A DNA stretch of 64,000 nucleotides from Echinicola shivajiensis. Its GTDB lineage: Bacteria > Bacteroidota > Bacteroidia > Cytophagales > Cyclobacteriaceae. The DNA lies in the NCBI RefSeq assembly GCF_018642165.1, contig NZ_JAHHZM010000005.1, positions 1 through 64,000 on the forward strand, in the 5' to 3' direction. The notes beneath the pieces were generated by a model, which saw only the letters and a list, made by a program, of their open reading frames with translations, had not been told where the DNA came from and did not search any database. Positions 1 to 8,186 of this stretch are shown in pieces (the stretch's first letter is position 1; each line of letters starts with the position of its first letter). The translations under genes were made by a program, and so were the position numbers.

Positions 1-109
1 TGGGCGGTACGGCGCAGGGGATCCACCTCTTCCCATCCCGAACAGAGAAGTTAAGCCCTGTCGCGCCGATGGTACTGGGGTTACACCCGGGAGAGTAGGT
101 CGCCGCCCT
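1..109 (+). rRNA. rrf: 5S ribosomal RNA (5' end at or just before the window start)
   Basis: The stretch contains the conserved 5S core (CCACCTCTTCCCATCCCGAA at 25-44, then AGAGAAGTTAAGCCC and the GATGGTACTGGGG block). The first bases (GGGCGG) pair with the last (CCGCCC at about 103-108) to close helix I, so almost the whole molecule is present. It is the distal gene of an rRNA operon whose 23S gene would lie to the left of the window. Confidence 0.93.
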
Positions 110-118
110 CACCTATCA

Positions 119-155
119 GGCCCCTTTTACAGCAATGTTAAAGGGGCTTTTTGAT
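119..155 (+). terminator. rRNA operon terminator
   Basis: An 11-bp stem (GCCCCTTTTAC / GTTAAAGGGGC, one mismatch) with a 6-nt loop is followed by a T-rich stretch, ten bases after the 5S gene. Confidence 0.85.
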
Positions 156-275
156 TTTAAAAAACAGAATACTTTTTTGCTTTATCTCTCTGAAATGATC
201 TAAATGAACAAACTTTTCTGATTGTGACTTAATTTTTAGCAAAAAAAATGGCAGATTTGCACAAATAATAACAGC

Positions 276-1520
276 ATGGCAATTCTATTTAAATCTTTAA
301 AATTAATTCAAGAAGATTCCATCTCAGCTCCTCAAGACTATCTCTTTGATGGGGATGTACTAAGTCTTTTTGACGGAAATGATGATGGCAATAATGAGGT
401 AATTGATTGTTCTAAATGGCTAGGTTCGGAAGGTTGGATAGATTTACGTTGTGGTGTAAGTGAGCCTGGTTTTGAATACCAAGAGACTTTTGAAAGTTTA
501 GGGGAGTCTCTTAAATATTCTGGATTCACACAAGCTGTTATTTTGCCAAATACAGAACCTACTATTCAGTCCAAGAATGAAGTTGAATTTGTTAAAAATA
601 AGGTAAGTAATTTTTTGACAGATATTCATATCCAAGGAGCAGTAACAAAGGATACTAAAGGGGAAGATCTAACAGAGATCTTGGATGTAAACCATCATGG
701 GGTTAAGATTTTTGGAGATGGAGTAGTACCTGTTTCGAACTCTGATAGGATGATGAAAGTACTCCAATATTTGCAGAAATTTGATGGGATTTTGTTTGAT
801 CAATCCTATGATCCATTATTATCTATATTTGGGCAGATGCATGAAGGGTACACCTCAACTGCTTTGGGGATGAAAGGAATGCCCAATCTCTCTGAGGAAG
901 TGGCGATTCAAAAGAATATAGAGATTCTAAGATATACAGGAGGAAGTCTGCATATACAGACCGTGAGTACTGCCAAGGGGGTGGATGCTATTCGCCAAGC
1001 CAAGGCAAATGGGCTGAATATTAGTGCGGATATTTCTATTTATCAATTGCTGTTTTCAGATGAAGATTTGATCAATTATGATAGCAATTTGAAGGTTATT
1101 CCTCCATTTAGAGGAGATGAAGAGCGGAATGCTTTAATTGAGGGATTAAAAGATGGCACTATTGATGCCATTGTCTCTAATCATCAGCCTAAAGATTTTG
1201 ATTCCAAGCATATGGAATTTGATCTGGCAGCTTTTGGTATGAGTGGTCTTCAGACTTTTTTGCCAGCAATGGTTAAGCTTGAGGAAGAATTGGGATGGCC
1301 ATTACTGATTCAAAAGGTTACATCTGGCCCTAGTAAGGTTATAAAAGACCAAACAAAGCAGTTTAGCTCAATTACTTTGTTTGATCCTGAGGAGGAATGG
1401 GTTTTTGATAGTAAATCCAATAAATCTCTTTCAGCAAACTCTCCCTACTTTAACCAAACACTAAAAGGTAAAGTTAAAGTGGTAATTAATAAAGGTAAAT
1501 ATGCAAGGCTAGATGACTAA
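276..1520 (+). CDS. Dihydroorotase-like protein, probably non-catalytic
   Basis: The 414-residue protein aligns along its length with class I dihydroorotases (amidohydrolase fold). Landmarks are a PNTEP motif (92-95), GVKIFGDG (142-149), an LHI-VST-GV block (225-236) and NHQP (302-305). The metal-binding residues are changed. The usual D-x-H-x-H-x-R-x-P-G near the start of the barrel reads DLRCGVSEPG (56-65), with both histidines gone; the HVST histidine is Thr; and the catalytic Asp of TDHAP is Asn. I infer a pseudoenzyme, as known for the PyrC' partners of some aspartate transcarbamoylases. The stop overlaps the next start by 8 bp, so it is translated with the DUF4199 genes. A true PyrC must be encoded elsewhere if the cell makes pyrimidines. 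Confidence 0.85.
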   Translation: MAILFKSLKLIQEDSISAPQDYLFDGDVLSLFDGNDDGNNEVIDCSKWLGSEGWIDLRCGVSEPGFEYQETFESLGESLKYSGFTQAVILPNTEPTIQSKNEVEFVKNKVSNFLTDIHIQGAVTKDTKGEDLTEILDVNHHGVKIFGDGVVPVSNSDRMMKVLQYLQKFDGILFDQSYDPLLSIFGQMHEGYTSTALGMKGMPNLSEEVAIQKNIEILRYTGGSLHIQTVSTAKGVDAIRQAKANGLNISADISIYQLLFSDEDLINYDSNLKVIPPFRGDEERNALIEGLKDGTIDAIVSNHQPKDFDSKHMEFDLAAFGMSGLQTFLPAMVKLEEELGWPLLIQKVTSGPSKVIKDQTKQFSSITLFDPEEEWVFDSKSNKSLSANSPYFNQTLKGKVKVVINKGKYARLDD

Positions 1521-2025
1521 ATACATAAGAAGCAGTTACCTGTTTGGCTTAGTGGGAGGGGGACTTTCATTAGTAGCATTTTGGATTCTTAAAGCCCTGG
1601 AGCTAGAGCCTGTTGACTTTACCTTGTTTTTTGCTTGTATGATCACGCCTGTATTTGTTTTTATTGGAATTAAGAACTTCAGGGATTATCGTAGTGAGGG
1701 TGAATTATTATTTGCTCAGGGGATGACTGTAGGTTTTGTGATTTATACTTTGCTTGCTTTGGTGACTGCATTGGGAATTGCCTTGTTTTTAAATTTGGAC
1801 CAAGAGATCTTTATTAGCCATAGGGCAGAAAAAATCGCTTGGCTTGAAGGTCAGAAAGATTATATCACTGAAAATGTCAATAAGGAGGCCTTTGACCAAA
1901 CTATGGCTAAGAATTTGGACATGAGTATATCCGATATAGCATTGGATGTGTTTTTGAAAATTTTCATGTTGGAATTATTTTTTACAATTATTATTTCCAT
2001 AATTTTAAAAAGAACTAAATCTTAA
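1513..2025 (+). CDS. DUF4199 family membrane protein (first copy)
   Basis: The 170-residue protein has four predicted membrane spans (about 8-28, 36-54, 72-96 and 142-165), with a conserved FRDY-E-G-LLFAQGM segment between spans 2 and 3 that is typical of the Bacteroidota DUF4199 family. The function is unknown. The start overlaps the preceding gene by 8 bp and a second DUF4199 gene follows after 5 bp, so they form one transcription unit with the glycosyltransferases. The pair may work as a heteromer in the inner membrane; that is inference. Confidence 0.85.
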   Translation: MTKYIRSSYLFGLVGGGLSLVAFWILKALELEPVDFTLFFACMITPVFVFIGIKNFRDYRSEGELLFAQGMTVGFVIYTLLALVTALGIALFLNLDQEIFISHRAEKIAWLEGQKDYITENVNKEAFDQTMAKNLDMSISDIALDVFLKIFMLELFFTIIISIILKRTKS

Positions 2026-2030
2026 ATATT

Positions 2031-2558
2031 ATGGATGATCGAATGACAATAGCGGAGACCTCAAAGAAATGGGGACTTATTTATGGTATTATTGGTACTA
2101 TAGTAGTTTTTATCTCAGCAATGTTTGACTTTTCCTCCAAAGGTTTTGGAGCTCAGGCTGCCTCCGCCTTATTAGCTATTTTGATTGCCTTTGGAATTTA
2201 CTTCTTTAGCACTAAAGAATTTAGAGAGTCCAATGAAGGATTGTTGAGTTTTGGTCAAGGGTTTAAGATCGTACTTCTCATAGGTTTAATTGGAGGAATT
2301 GTAAGGAGTATTGCATTCTATATTTACCTTAAGTTTATTGATACAGAATATGTTCAAAGAATAGTTGAGGCGCAAATAGAAGCCCAGGAAAAAATGGGGG
2401 CTACCTACGATCCTGATAATGTTCCTGCATTTATGAAATTCTTTCAGTCTGCTGAATTTTTTGCTGGTTCATCCTTAATTAATGCGTTAATGGGCGCGGT
2501 AATTATAGGTTTGATCGCTGTTGCCATTAATAAAAGAACGAATAGTCAACTAACATAA
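2031..2558 (+). CDS. DUF4199 family membrane protein (second copy)
   Basis: The 175-residue protein has the same plan as its upstream neighbour: four hydrophobic spans and the motif FRESNEGLLSFGQGFK between spans 2 and 3. The two share the family signature but differ elsewhere, so this is an old tandem duplication. A second in-frame ATG lies 12 bp downstream (2043) and could be the true start. The stop codon touches the start of the following glycosyltransferase (TAA then ATG), which implies tight translational coupling. No enzymatic residues are evident. Confidence 0.85.
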   Translation: MDDRMTIAETSKKWGLIYGIIGTIVVFISAMFDFSSKGFGAQAASALLAILIAFGIYFFSTKEFRESNEGLLSFGQGFKIVLLIGLIGGIVRSIAFYIYLKFIDTEYVQRIVEAQIEAQEKMGATYDPDNVPAFMKFFQSAEFFAGSSLINALMGAVIIGLIAVAINKRTNSQLT

Positions 2559-3521
2559 ATGATTCAAGTTTCCATAGTAATTCCAGTCTTTAACGAAGAA
2601 GAATCTTTGCCTGAGCTGTCCCGTTGGATTAATAAGGTAATGGTTAAGCATAACCTGAATTATGAAGTGATTTTTGTCAATGATGGAAGTACTGATAATT
2701 CTTGGGGAGTGATTTCTACCCTTGCCCAGGAAAACGGACATGTCAAAGGAATATGCTTCAGCAGGAACTATGGAAAATCAGCGGCACTGGATATTGGTTT
2801 TGGAAAAGCAAAAGGTGAAGTAGTCATCACCATGGACGCCGATCTGCAGGATAGTCCTGAAGAGGTTCCAGGACTTTATAAAATGATAACGGTAGAGGGA
2901 TACGATATTGTTTCTGGTTGGAAGAAGAAACGTCATGATCCAATTAGTAAAACTGTACCCTCTCGCTTTTTTAATGGAGTGACCAGGATGATTTCAGGTA
3001 TCAAACTCCATGACTTTAATTGTGGTTTGAAAGCCTATAAAAATAAGGTGGTCAAACAAATTTATATTTATGGCGAGATGCACCGTTACATTCCACTGAT
3101 TGCAAAATGGAATGGATTCACCAAGATTGGGGAGAAAGTGGTGGATCATCGCGCTAGGAAATATGGAGAGACGAAATTTGGACTTGAACGATTTGTTCAT
3201 GGCTTTTTGGACTTGATTTCCGTCTCTTTTGTCAATAGGTATAAGAAAAAGCCAATGCACTTTTTTGGAACCTTAGGTACTTTGTCTTTTTTGACCGGTT
3301 TTCTGATCACCATATGGTTGGCTTTTGAAAAATTCTACGGTCTTAAGAAAGGACTTTTTGTACGTGAGATTACTGATCAACCATTGTTTTATTTGGCTTT
3401 AGTGGCTTTGATCGTGGGAATGCAACTTTTCTTAACAGGATTTATGGCTGAAATGTTGATTTCAAACAACACGAAAAGGAACGATTATAATATTGATCAA
3501 GAGATAAACCTGGAAAGTTGA
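2559..3521 (+). CDS. Family 2 glycosyltransferase, polyprenyl-phosphate sugar transferase type
   Basis: The 320-residue protein has an N-terminal GT-A domain (IPVFNEEESLPEL at 8-20, VNDGSTDNSW at about 40-49, and the DADLQDSPEE nucleotide/metal motif at about 93-102), followed by two C-terminal membrane spans (about 235-257 and 271-295). This is the plan of DPM1/GtrB/ArnC-type enzymes, which move a sugar from a nucleotide donor to polyprenyl phosphate on the cytoplasmic face of the inner membrane. The donor cannot be told from sequence. It overlaps the next glycosyltransferase gene by 4 bp (ATGA), so the two probably act in the same glycan or lipid pathway. Confidence 0.9.
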   Translation: MIQVSIVIPVFNEEESLPELSRWINKVMVKHNLNYEVIFVNDGSTDNSWGVISTLAQENGHVKGICFSRNYGKSAALDIGFGKAKGEVVITMDADLQDSPEEVPGLYKMITVEGYDIVSGWKKKRHDPISKTVPSRFFNGVTRMISGIKLHDFNCGLKAYKNKVVKQIYIYGEMHRYIPLIAKWNGFTKIGEKVVDHRARKYGETKFGLERFVHGFLDLISVSFVNRYKKKPMHFFGTLGTLSFLTGFLITIWLAFEKFYGLKKGLFVREITDQPLFYLALVALIVGMQLFLTGFMAEMLISNNTKRNDYNIDQEINLES

Positions 3522-4483
3522 TGTACTTTTCAGTTATAATTCCAGTTTATAATCGCCCTGATGAACTGAGAGAGCTTTTATCAAGTCTTTGCAAGCAATC
3601 CAACACTGATTTTGAGGTAATCATCATAGAAGATGGCTCCTCAATAACAAGTAAGGATGTGGTCGGAGAATTTGAAGAAAGGCTGAATATTCAATATTAT
3701 TTTCAAGAGAATTGTGGGCAGGGATTTGCACGGAATTTTGGTATGGAAAAGGCGGCAGGCAAATATTGGGTTTTTTTTGATTCGGATTGTGTGATTCCCA
3801 TTGATTATTTTAAAATTCTAGCTGAAGCCATAAAGCGAAAAGGTTTGGATGCTCATGGAGGGCCTGATGCTGCAATGGAAGATTTCTCTGACTTTCAAAA
3901 AGCGATTAACTTCAGTATGACTTCTTTCTGGACAACAGGAGGAATTCGAGGTAAAGTTTCCAACCCTAACAAATACCAGGCGAGAGGTTATAATATGGGC
4001 TTTTCAAGAAGAGTATATGAGCGTCTCGGAGGATTTGTTGATCCAAATCAAGGAGAAGATATAGAACTTAGCATTCGGATAAAAAATGCAGGATTTAACC
4101 TGCAGTTAGTTCAGGAGGCTTTTGTCTACCATAAGCGCAGAAATGATTTTAGGTCATTTCTTAAGCAAAGTTATTCTTTCGGGATAAATAGAGTTAATGT
4201 CAATCGTTACCATCCCGGATCCATAAAGATGGTACATTTAATGCCTTCAATCTTTTTGTTGGGGGCTGTTATGATACTATTATCTTTTTTTGTTTGTCAT
4301 AAAATATTTCTTGTAGGAGCTGTTTTATATGGCTTGTGGAGCCTTGGAATGTTTTTGGACGCCAGTATAGGGAATAGATCTGTTTGGGTCGGTACAATGG
4401 CTCTTTTTACCTCCTACGGCCAGTTATTCTCTTACGGAGCTGGGATGATAAAAGCGCTGTTGAAACTTAAAGTGAGAAATTGA
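3518..4483 (+). CDS. Family 2 glycosyltransferase with C-terminal membrane spans
   Basis: The 321-residue protein has a GT-A fold (IIPVYNRPDELRELL, EDGSS, FFDSDCVIP with the DxD-like motif, and a GEDIELSIRI acceptor-site segment), then two or three hydrophobic segments after residue 240. Substrates are unknown; it resembles enzymes of cell-surface polysaccharide or glycolipid synthesis. The start overlaps the preceding gene (ATGA). The next gene is convergent, with only 1 bp between stops, so the operon ends here. Confidence 0.88.
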   Translation: MMYFSVIIPVYNRPDELRELLSSLCKQSNTDFEVIIIEDGSSITSKDVVGEFEERLNIQYYFQENCGQGFARNFGMEKAAGKYWVFFDSDCVIPIDYFKILAEAIKRKGLDAHGGPDAAMEDFSDFQKAINFSMTSFWTTGGIRGKVSNPNKYQARGYNMGFSRRVYERLGGFVDPNQGEDIELSIRIKNAGFNLQLVQEAFVYHKRRNDFRSFLKQSYSFGINRVNVNRYHPGSIKMVHLMPSIFLLGAVMILLSFFVCHKIFLVGAVLYGLWSLGMFLDASIGNRSVWVGTMALFTSYGQLFSYGAGMIKALLKLKVRN

Positions 4484-4484
4484 T

Positions 4485-5246
4485 TTATCCCTTTTTGCAG
4501 TAATAGATTATCTCTTTAGGAGGTAATGCATGTTTGGATATATACTCTTGGGATAATTCCGTAACAAAATTATTTTCTTCGACCACCAATCCGGAGGTGC
4601 TTAGCCGTCTAGCATAATCATGACCATATTTTCTTACATGGTCCCTTTGGCCAAAAAGTTTTTCCCTCTCTGAGGGGGAAGTGATGGATTTGTCTTCAAG
4701 GGTTTCAGGAATGTCATAAACAGGTGACTGGATTATGCCCCATCCATTGGGTTTGAGGACTCTGTTTATTTCCTTACATGCTAGAATGTCATCATTGACA
4801 TGTTCCATGACATGGTTACAGAAAACTACATCAAAACTCTCGTCCTCAAAAGGAATTTCGTGGATGTCCATTTTCACTTTTGCCAAAGGCGACTCTATGT
4901 CTCCAGTAATATATTCGAGATTCCCTAACCTTTCGAAACGATCAATAAAGCATAATTCTGGAGCTACGTGAAGGACTTTCAAAGGGGCTGAGAAAAAGTT
5001 GGTTTTTTGTTTTAAAAATAACCACATCAATCTATGTCTCTCCAAAGCCAAGCAATTTGGACATAGGGCATTTTCTCTGGCCTTTCTCCCATAGGGTAAG
5101 AATTTACTGAAAGAATGGTCACAAACCGTGCAGATGACCTTGTCTCCCCTGTAGAATACCGCCATGATCCTCAAGATGAAATGACTTATCATTTGAAGGA
5201 AACTTCTTGGGATAAAACGGATGACAAAACTGATAATATGCTTCAT
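4485..5246 (-). CDS. SAM-dependent methyltransferase with N-terminal zinc ribbon
   Basis: The 253-residue protein starts with a hydrophobic or amphipathic stretch (1-32) followed by a four-cysteine ribbon (C39-x2-C42 and C62-x2-C65). A class I methyltransferase domain follows: LKVLHVAPE motif I, the acidic residue in ITGDIE, FDVVFCNHVMEHV and a VLKPNGWGIIQSP strand, as in Methyltransf_11 proteins. The substrate is unknown. It lies convergent to the glycosyltransferase operon, and a role in modifying a surface glycan or lipid is possible but unproven. The zinc ribbon may hold the acceptor or serve as a scaffold. Confidence 0.83.
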   Translation of the reverse strand: MKHIISFVIRFIPRSFLQMISHFILRIMAVFYRGDKVICTVCDHSFSKFLPYGRKARENALCPNCLALERHRLMWLFLKQKTNFFSAPLKVLHVAPELCFIDRFERLGNLEYITGDIESPLAKVKMDIHEIPFEDESFDVVFCNHVMEHVNDDILACKEINRVLKPNGWGIIQSPVYDIPETLEDKSITSPSEREKLFGQRDHVRKYGHDYARRLSTSGLVVEENNFVTELSQEYISKHALPPKEIIYYCKKG

Positions 5247-5328
5247 TTTTCAGGGGGATAATTTTATAAAGGCTGCAATTTAGCAAAACAATTTTTTCTC
5301 TTTTAACATTTTTTAATTAAGAATTTAG

Positions 5329-5358
5329 TTTGAGGTTTTATTTCAATGGCTATATTTG
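5329..5358 (+). promoter_or_regulatory. Candidate Bacteroidota promoter for the efflux operon
   Basis: TTTG at 5329-5332 and TATATTTG at 5351-5358 are separated by 18 bp, which matches the Bacteroidota -33 TTTG and -7 TAnnTTTG elements recognised by the primary sigma factor. It lies 84 bp before the adaptor gene. A second TAnnTTTG (TAATTTTG, 5394-5401) is nearer but has no -33 box. Confidence 0.5.
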
Positions 5359-5442
5359 GGTGTAGTTGGGTCTTTTCTTAGGGATAAAAAATTTAATTTT
5401 GTTGTTATAGCTAATGGTAATTAGGCTTAATAAAATTCAATC

Positions 5443-6813
5443 ATGAAAAAGAATTTAATATTTGTTGGTTTAGGGAGTGTGGCAGCTATAGTGCTGTTGT
5501 ACTTTATTTTTTCTCCTACCGCGTCCGGAGGGGCTGCGGACCTGATTGTTCCTGTAAGGAAGGGAGATTTCACTGTAGAGATAACCACTACAGGAGAACT
5601 GAAAGCGCTCCGATCAGTGCAAATTCTTGGTCCAGTCAGGGCTAGGGAATTTAGGGTTAATCAGTTGACCATTGAAAAAATGGTGGATGAGGGGACAGTG
5701 GTGAAGAAGGGGGATTTTATTGCTTCCTTAGATAAATCCGAACTGTTTGGGAAAATTAGTGACGGGCAAAACAATCTTGATTCAGAGATTGCCGAATACG
5801 AGAAAACAAAGCTGGATACAGCGCTAACTTTAAGACAGGAGAGGGATAAAATCCTTAACCTTGATTATACGGTAGAACAAAAGAAATTGGTGCTTGAGCA
5901 ATCTCAATATGAACCACCAGCCACCATCAAGCAAAATGAATATGACCTTGAAAAGGCGAAAAGGGATTTGGACCAAGCCAAAGAAAATTATAAGATAAAG
6001 CTCGACCAGGCCATTGCCCAAATGGTGCAGCGTACTGCCAGGTTGAGAAAGGAAGAGCGGGAGTTTGAGCAAATGAAATCATTGTTGGATGATTTTAATA
6101 TTAAGGCTCCTCAGGACGGGATGGTGATTTACCAGACTAACTGGGACGGAACTAAAATTTCGGAAGGATCCCAGATAAGTGCATGGAATCCTATTGTCGC
6201 TACTTTGCCTGATTTGACAGAGATGCAAAGTATTACCTATGTAAATGAGGTAGAAATCAGAAAAGTAAAGGTAGGCCAAGAGGTTGAAATAGGTTTAGAT
6301 GCCTTTCCTGAAAAGAAATTTACTGGTAAAGTTACCAGGGTAGCCAATGTGGGGCAGCAAAGACCTAATTCGGATGCCAAAGTGTTTGAAGTAACTATTT
6401 TGGTAAATGAAAGTGATCCGGTTATGCGTCCGGCTATGACCACCAGTAATGCCATTATCGCGCAAGATCTAGGAGAAGTACTGTTTGTACCTCTTGAGGC
6501 AGTCCATGTTCAAAATGATAGCATTAACTATGTTTATTTGAATAATGGAGCCAAGCAAGAAGTGAAGTTGGGAACTTCTAATTATGATGAAGTAGTAGTC
6601 GATATGGGCTTGGAACAAGGAGATAAAGTGTATCTTTCCATTCCTTCGTGGGCAGATGAAGATCAGTCCGTTAAGTTGCTGGAAGCTCTCAATGGGAAAA
6701 GAAACGCAGAGAAGGGCGAAGCTACCGAGAAATCTGAAGAGGGTAGTGAAAAGCAAAGAAGACCTGGAGGAAGCGGAGCTGCCAATGGAAGACCACAGAG
6801 ACCAGGAAATTAA
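5443..6813 (+). CDS. HlyD/MacA-type periplasmic adaptor subunit
   Basis: The 456-residue protein has an N-terminal membrane anchor (about 5-24), a lipoyl-like half (VRKGDFTVEITTTGELKA), a long alpha-helical hairpin (about 95-215, rich in E/K/Q), the second lipoyl half (DDFNIKAPQDGMVIY), and beta-barrel and membrane-proximal domains (to about 420). It ends in a low-complexity charged tail rich in Glu, Gly, Arg and Pro. It would bridge the inner-membrane permease and the outer-membrane channel. The permease follows after 11 bp and TolC overlaps that, giving a three-gene export operon. The exported substrate cannot be predicted. Confidence 0.92.
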   Translation: MKKNLIFVGLGSVAAIVLLYFIFSPTASGGAADLIVPVRKGDFTVEITTTGELKALRSVQILGPVRAREFRVNQLTIEKMVDEGTVVKKGDFIASLDKSELFGKISDGQNNLDSEIAEYEKTKLDTALTLRQERDKILNLDYTVEQKKLVLEQSQYEPPATIKQNEYDLEKAKRDLDQAKENYKIKLDQAIAQMVQRTARLRKEEREFEQMKSLLDDFNIKAPQDGMVIYQTNWDGTKISEGSQISAWNPIVATLPDLTEMQSITYVNEVEIRKVKVGQEVEIGLDAFPEKKFTGKVTRVANVGQQRPNSDAKVFEVTILVNESDPVMRPAMTTSNAIIAQDLGEVLFVPLEAVHVQNDSINYVYLNNGAKQEVKLGTSNYDEVVVDMGLEQGDKVYLSIPSWADEDQSVKLLEALNGKRNAEKGEATEKSEEGSEKQRRPGGSGAANGRPQRPGN

Positions 6814-6824
6814 TTTTTTGACAT

Positions 6825-8186
6825 ATGATTAATACGAGACTTCTCTCCAATTTTTATATCGCTTTTGAGGCAGTGATGGCCAATAGGTTACGCTCCTTAT
6901 TGACGGCATTGGGGATAATATTTGGTGTGGCAGCGGTGATTGCCATGATGGCCATTGGTAATGGAGCCCAAAAGGAAATTCTAGAACAAATCAAACTGGT
7001 GGGGGTGAATAATATCATCATTGAACCTATCGTCGAGCAGGTGGAAGAAGAGCTAGATGCGACGAATGGTTCAGGTCCCGGTGAGGAGAAGAATAAGTTT
7101 TCTCCTGGTCTTAGAATGCTCGATGTTGAGGCAATAAGAGAAGTGGTTCCGGGGATACAAAAGCTCAGTCCCGAAATTATTTTGGACACCTATATCGTAA
7201 AAAGTGGATTAAGAAGGTCTGCAAAATTGGTAGGTGTGACTCCTGAATATTTTGATGTCACCAACTTTAAATTGCGAGAAGGTACCATGTTTACCGAGAA
7301 CAATTTATTAAAAGGTGACCCTGTGTGTATAATAGGGAGAGGGGTGCAAACCAAGTTTTTTAGCACAGAAAACCCAATTGGTAAAAAGATAAAATGTGGG
7401 AATAAATGGCTAAGGGTAATAGGGATATTGGAAGAGAGAATTGTTTCAGATAAGAGTATTGCCAAGTTGGGGATCAGGGATTATAATATGGATGTTTATA
7501 TCCCTGTGCAAACCATGTTGGTGCGATATAAAAATCGTGATATGGTTACTTCTGGAAACCTTGTGTCTGGTGCCAGGGGCAGAAGAATACGTTCTATAGT
7601 CGGTTCCGAAGCAGGAAGTGCTGCTCCAACTAACCCTCATCAGATAGATAAGTTGGTAGTGCAAGTGAAAGAAAGTACCATGTTACAGCCAACTGCGGAA
7701 GTGCTTTCTCGACTTTTGGAAAGAAAGCACTATAACGTGATTGATTTTGAAATTACCATTCCTGAGCTATTGCTCAAACAGCAGCAGCGGACCCAGAATA
7801 TTTTTAATATTGTCTTAGGGGCCATTGCTGGAATTTCACTTTTGGTAGGCGGTATCGGAATTATGAATATCATGTTGGCTTCCGTGATGGAAAGGATTAA
7901 GGAGATTGGTCTTAGAATGTCATTGGGAGCCAAGAAGACAGATATTGTACATCAATTCCTGTTTGAAGCCATGATGATTTCTGTTTCAGGTGGAATTATA
8001 GGAGTAATTCTAGGGGTGATTTTGGCCAGTATGGTCTCTCGCTTTGGGGATTTCCCGACTATCATTACCGTACCTTCTATTTTAGTTTCTTTTAGTGTGG
8101 CCGCTACTGTAGGTTTAATTTTTGGAATCACTCCGGCCAAAAGGGCTGCGAGTCAAGATCCTATAACTTCTTTAAGATATGAATAA
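6825..8186 (+). CDS. MacB-type ABC transporter permease (no ATPase domain)
   Basis: The 453-residue protein has one membrane span near the N-terminus (about 25-47, GIIFGVAAVIAMMAIGNGAQ), a large periplasmic MacB_PCD domain (about 50-315), and an FtsX domain with three spans (about 330-350, 378-402 and 418-438). It ends with the family signature PAKRAASQDPITSLRYE. MacB of E. coli carries its ATPase on the same chain; here it is absent and no ATPase gene lies beside it. The operon therefore needs an ATPase from another locus. The last 8 bp overlap the TolC gene. Confidence 0.92.
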   Translation: MINTRLLSNFYIAFEAVMANRLRSLLTALGIIFGVAAVIAMMAIGNGAQKEILEQIKLVGVNNIIIEPIVEQVEEELDATNGSGPGEEKNKFSPGLRMLDVEAIREVVPGIQKLSPEIILDTYIVKSGLRRSAKLVGVTPEYFDVTNFKLREGTMFTENNLLKGDPVCIIGRGVQTKFFSTENPIGKKIKCGNKWLRVIGILEERIVSDKSIAKLGIRDYNMDVYIPVQTMLVRYKNRDMVTSGNLVSGARGRRIRSIVGSEAGSAAPTNPHQIDKLVVQVKESTMLQPTAEVLSRLLERKHYNVIDFEITIPELLLKQQQRTQNIFNIVLGAIAGISLLVGGIGIMNIMLASVMERIKEIGLRMSLGAKKTDIVHQFLFEAMMISVSGGIIGVILGVILASMVSRFGDFPTIITVPSILVSFSVAATVGLIFGITPAKRAASQDPITSLRYE

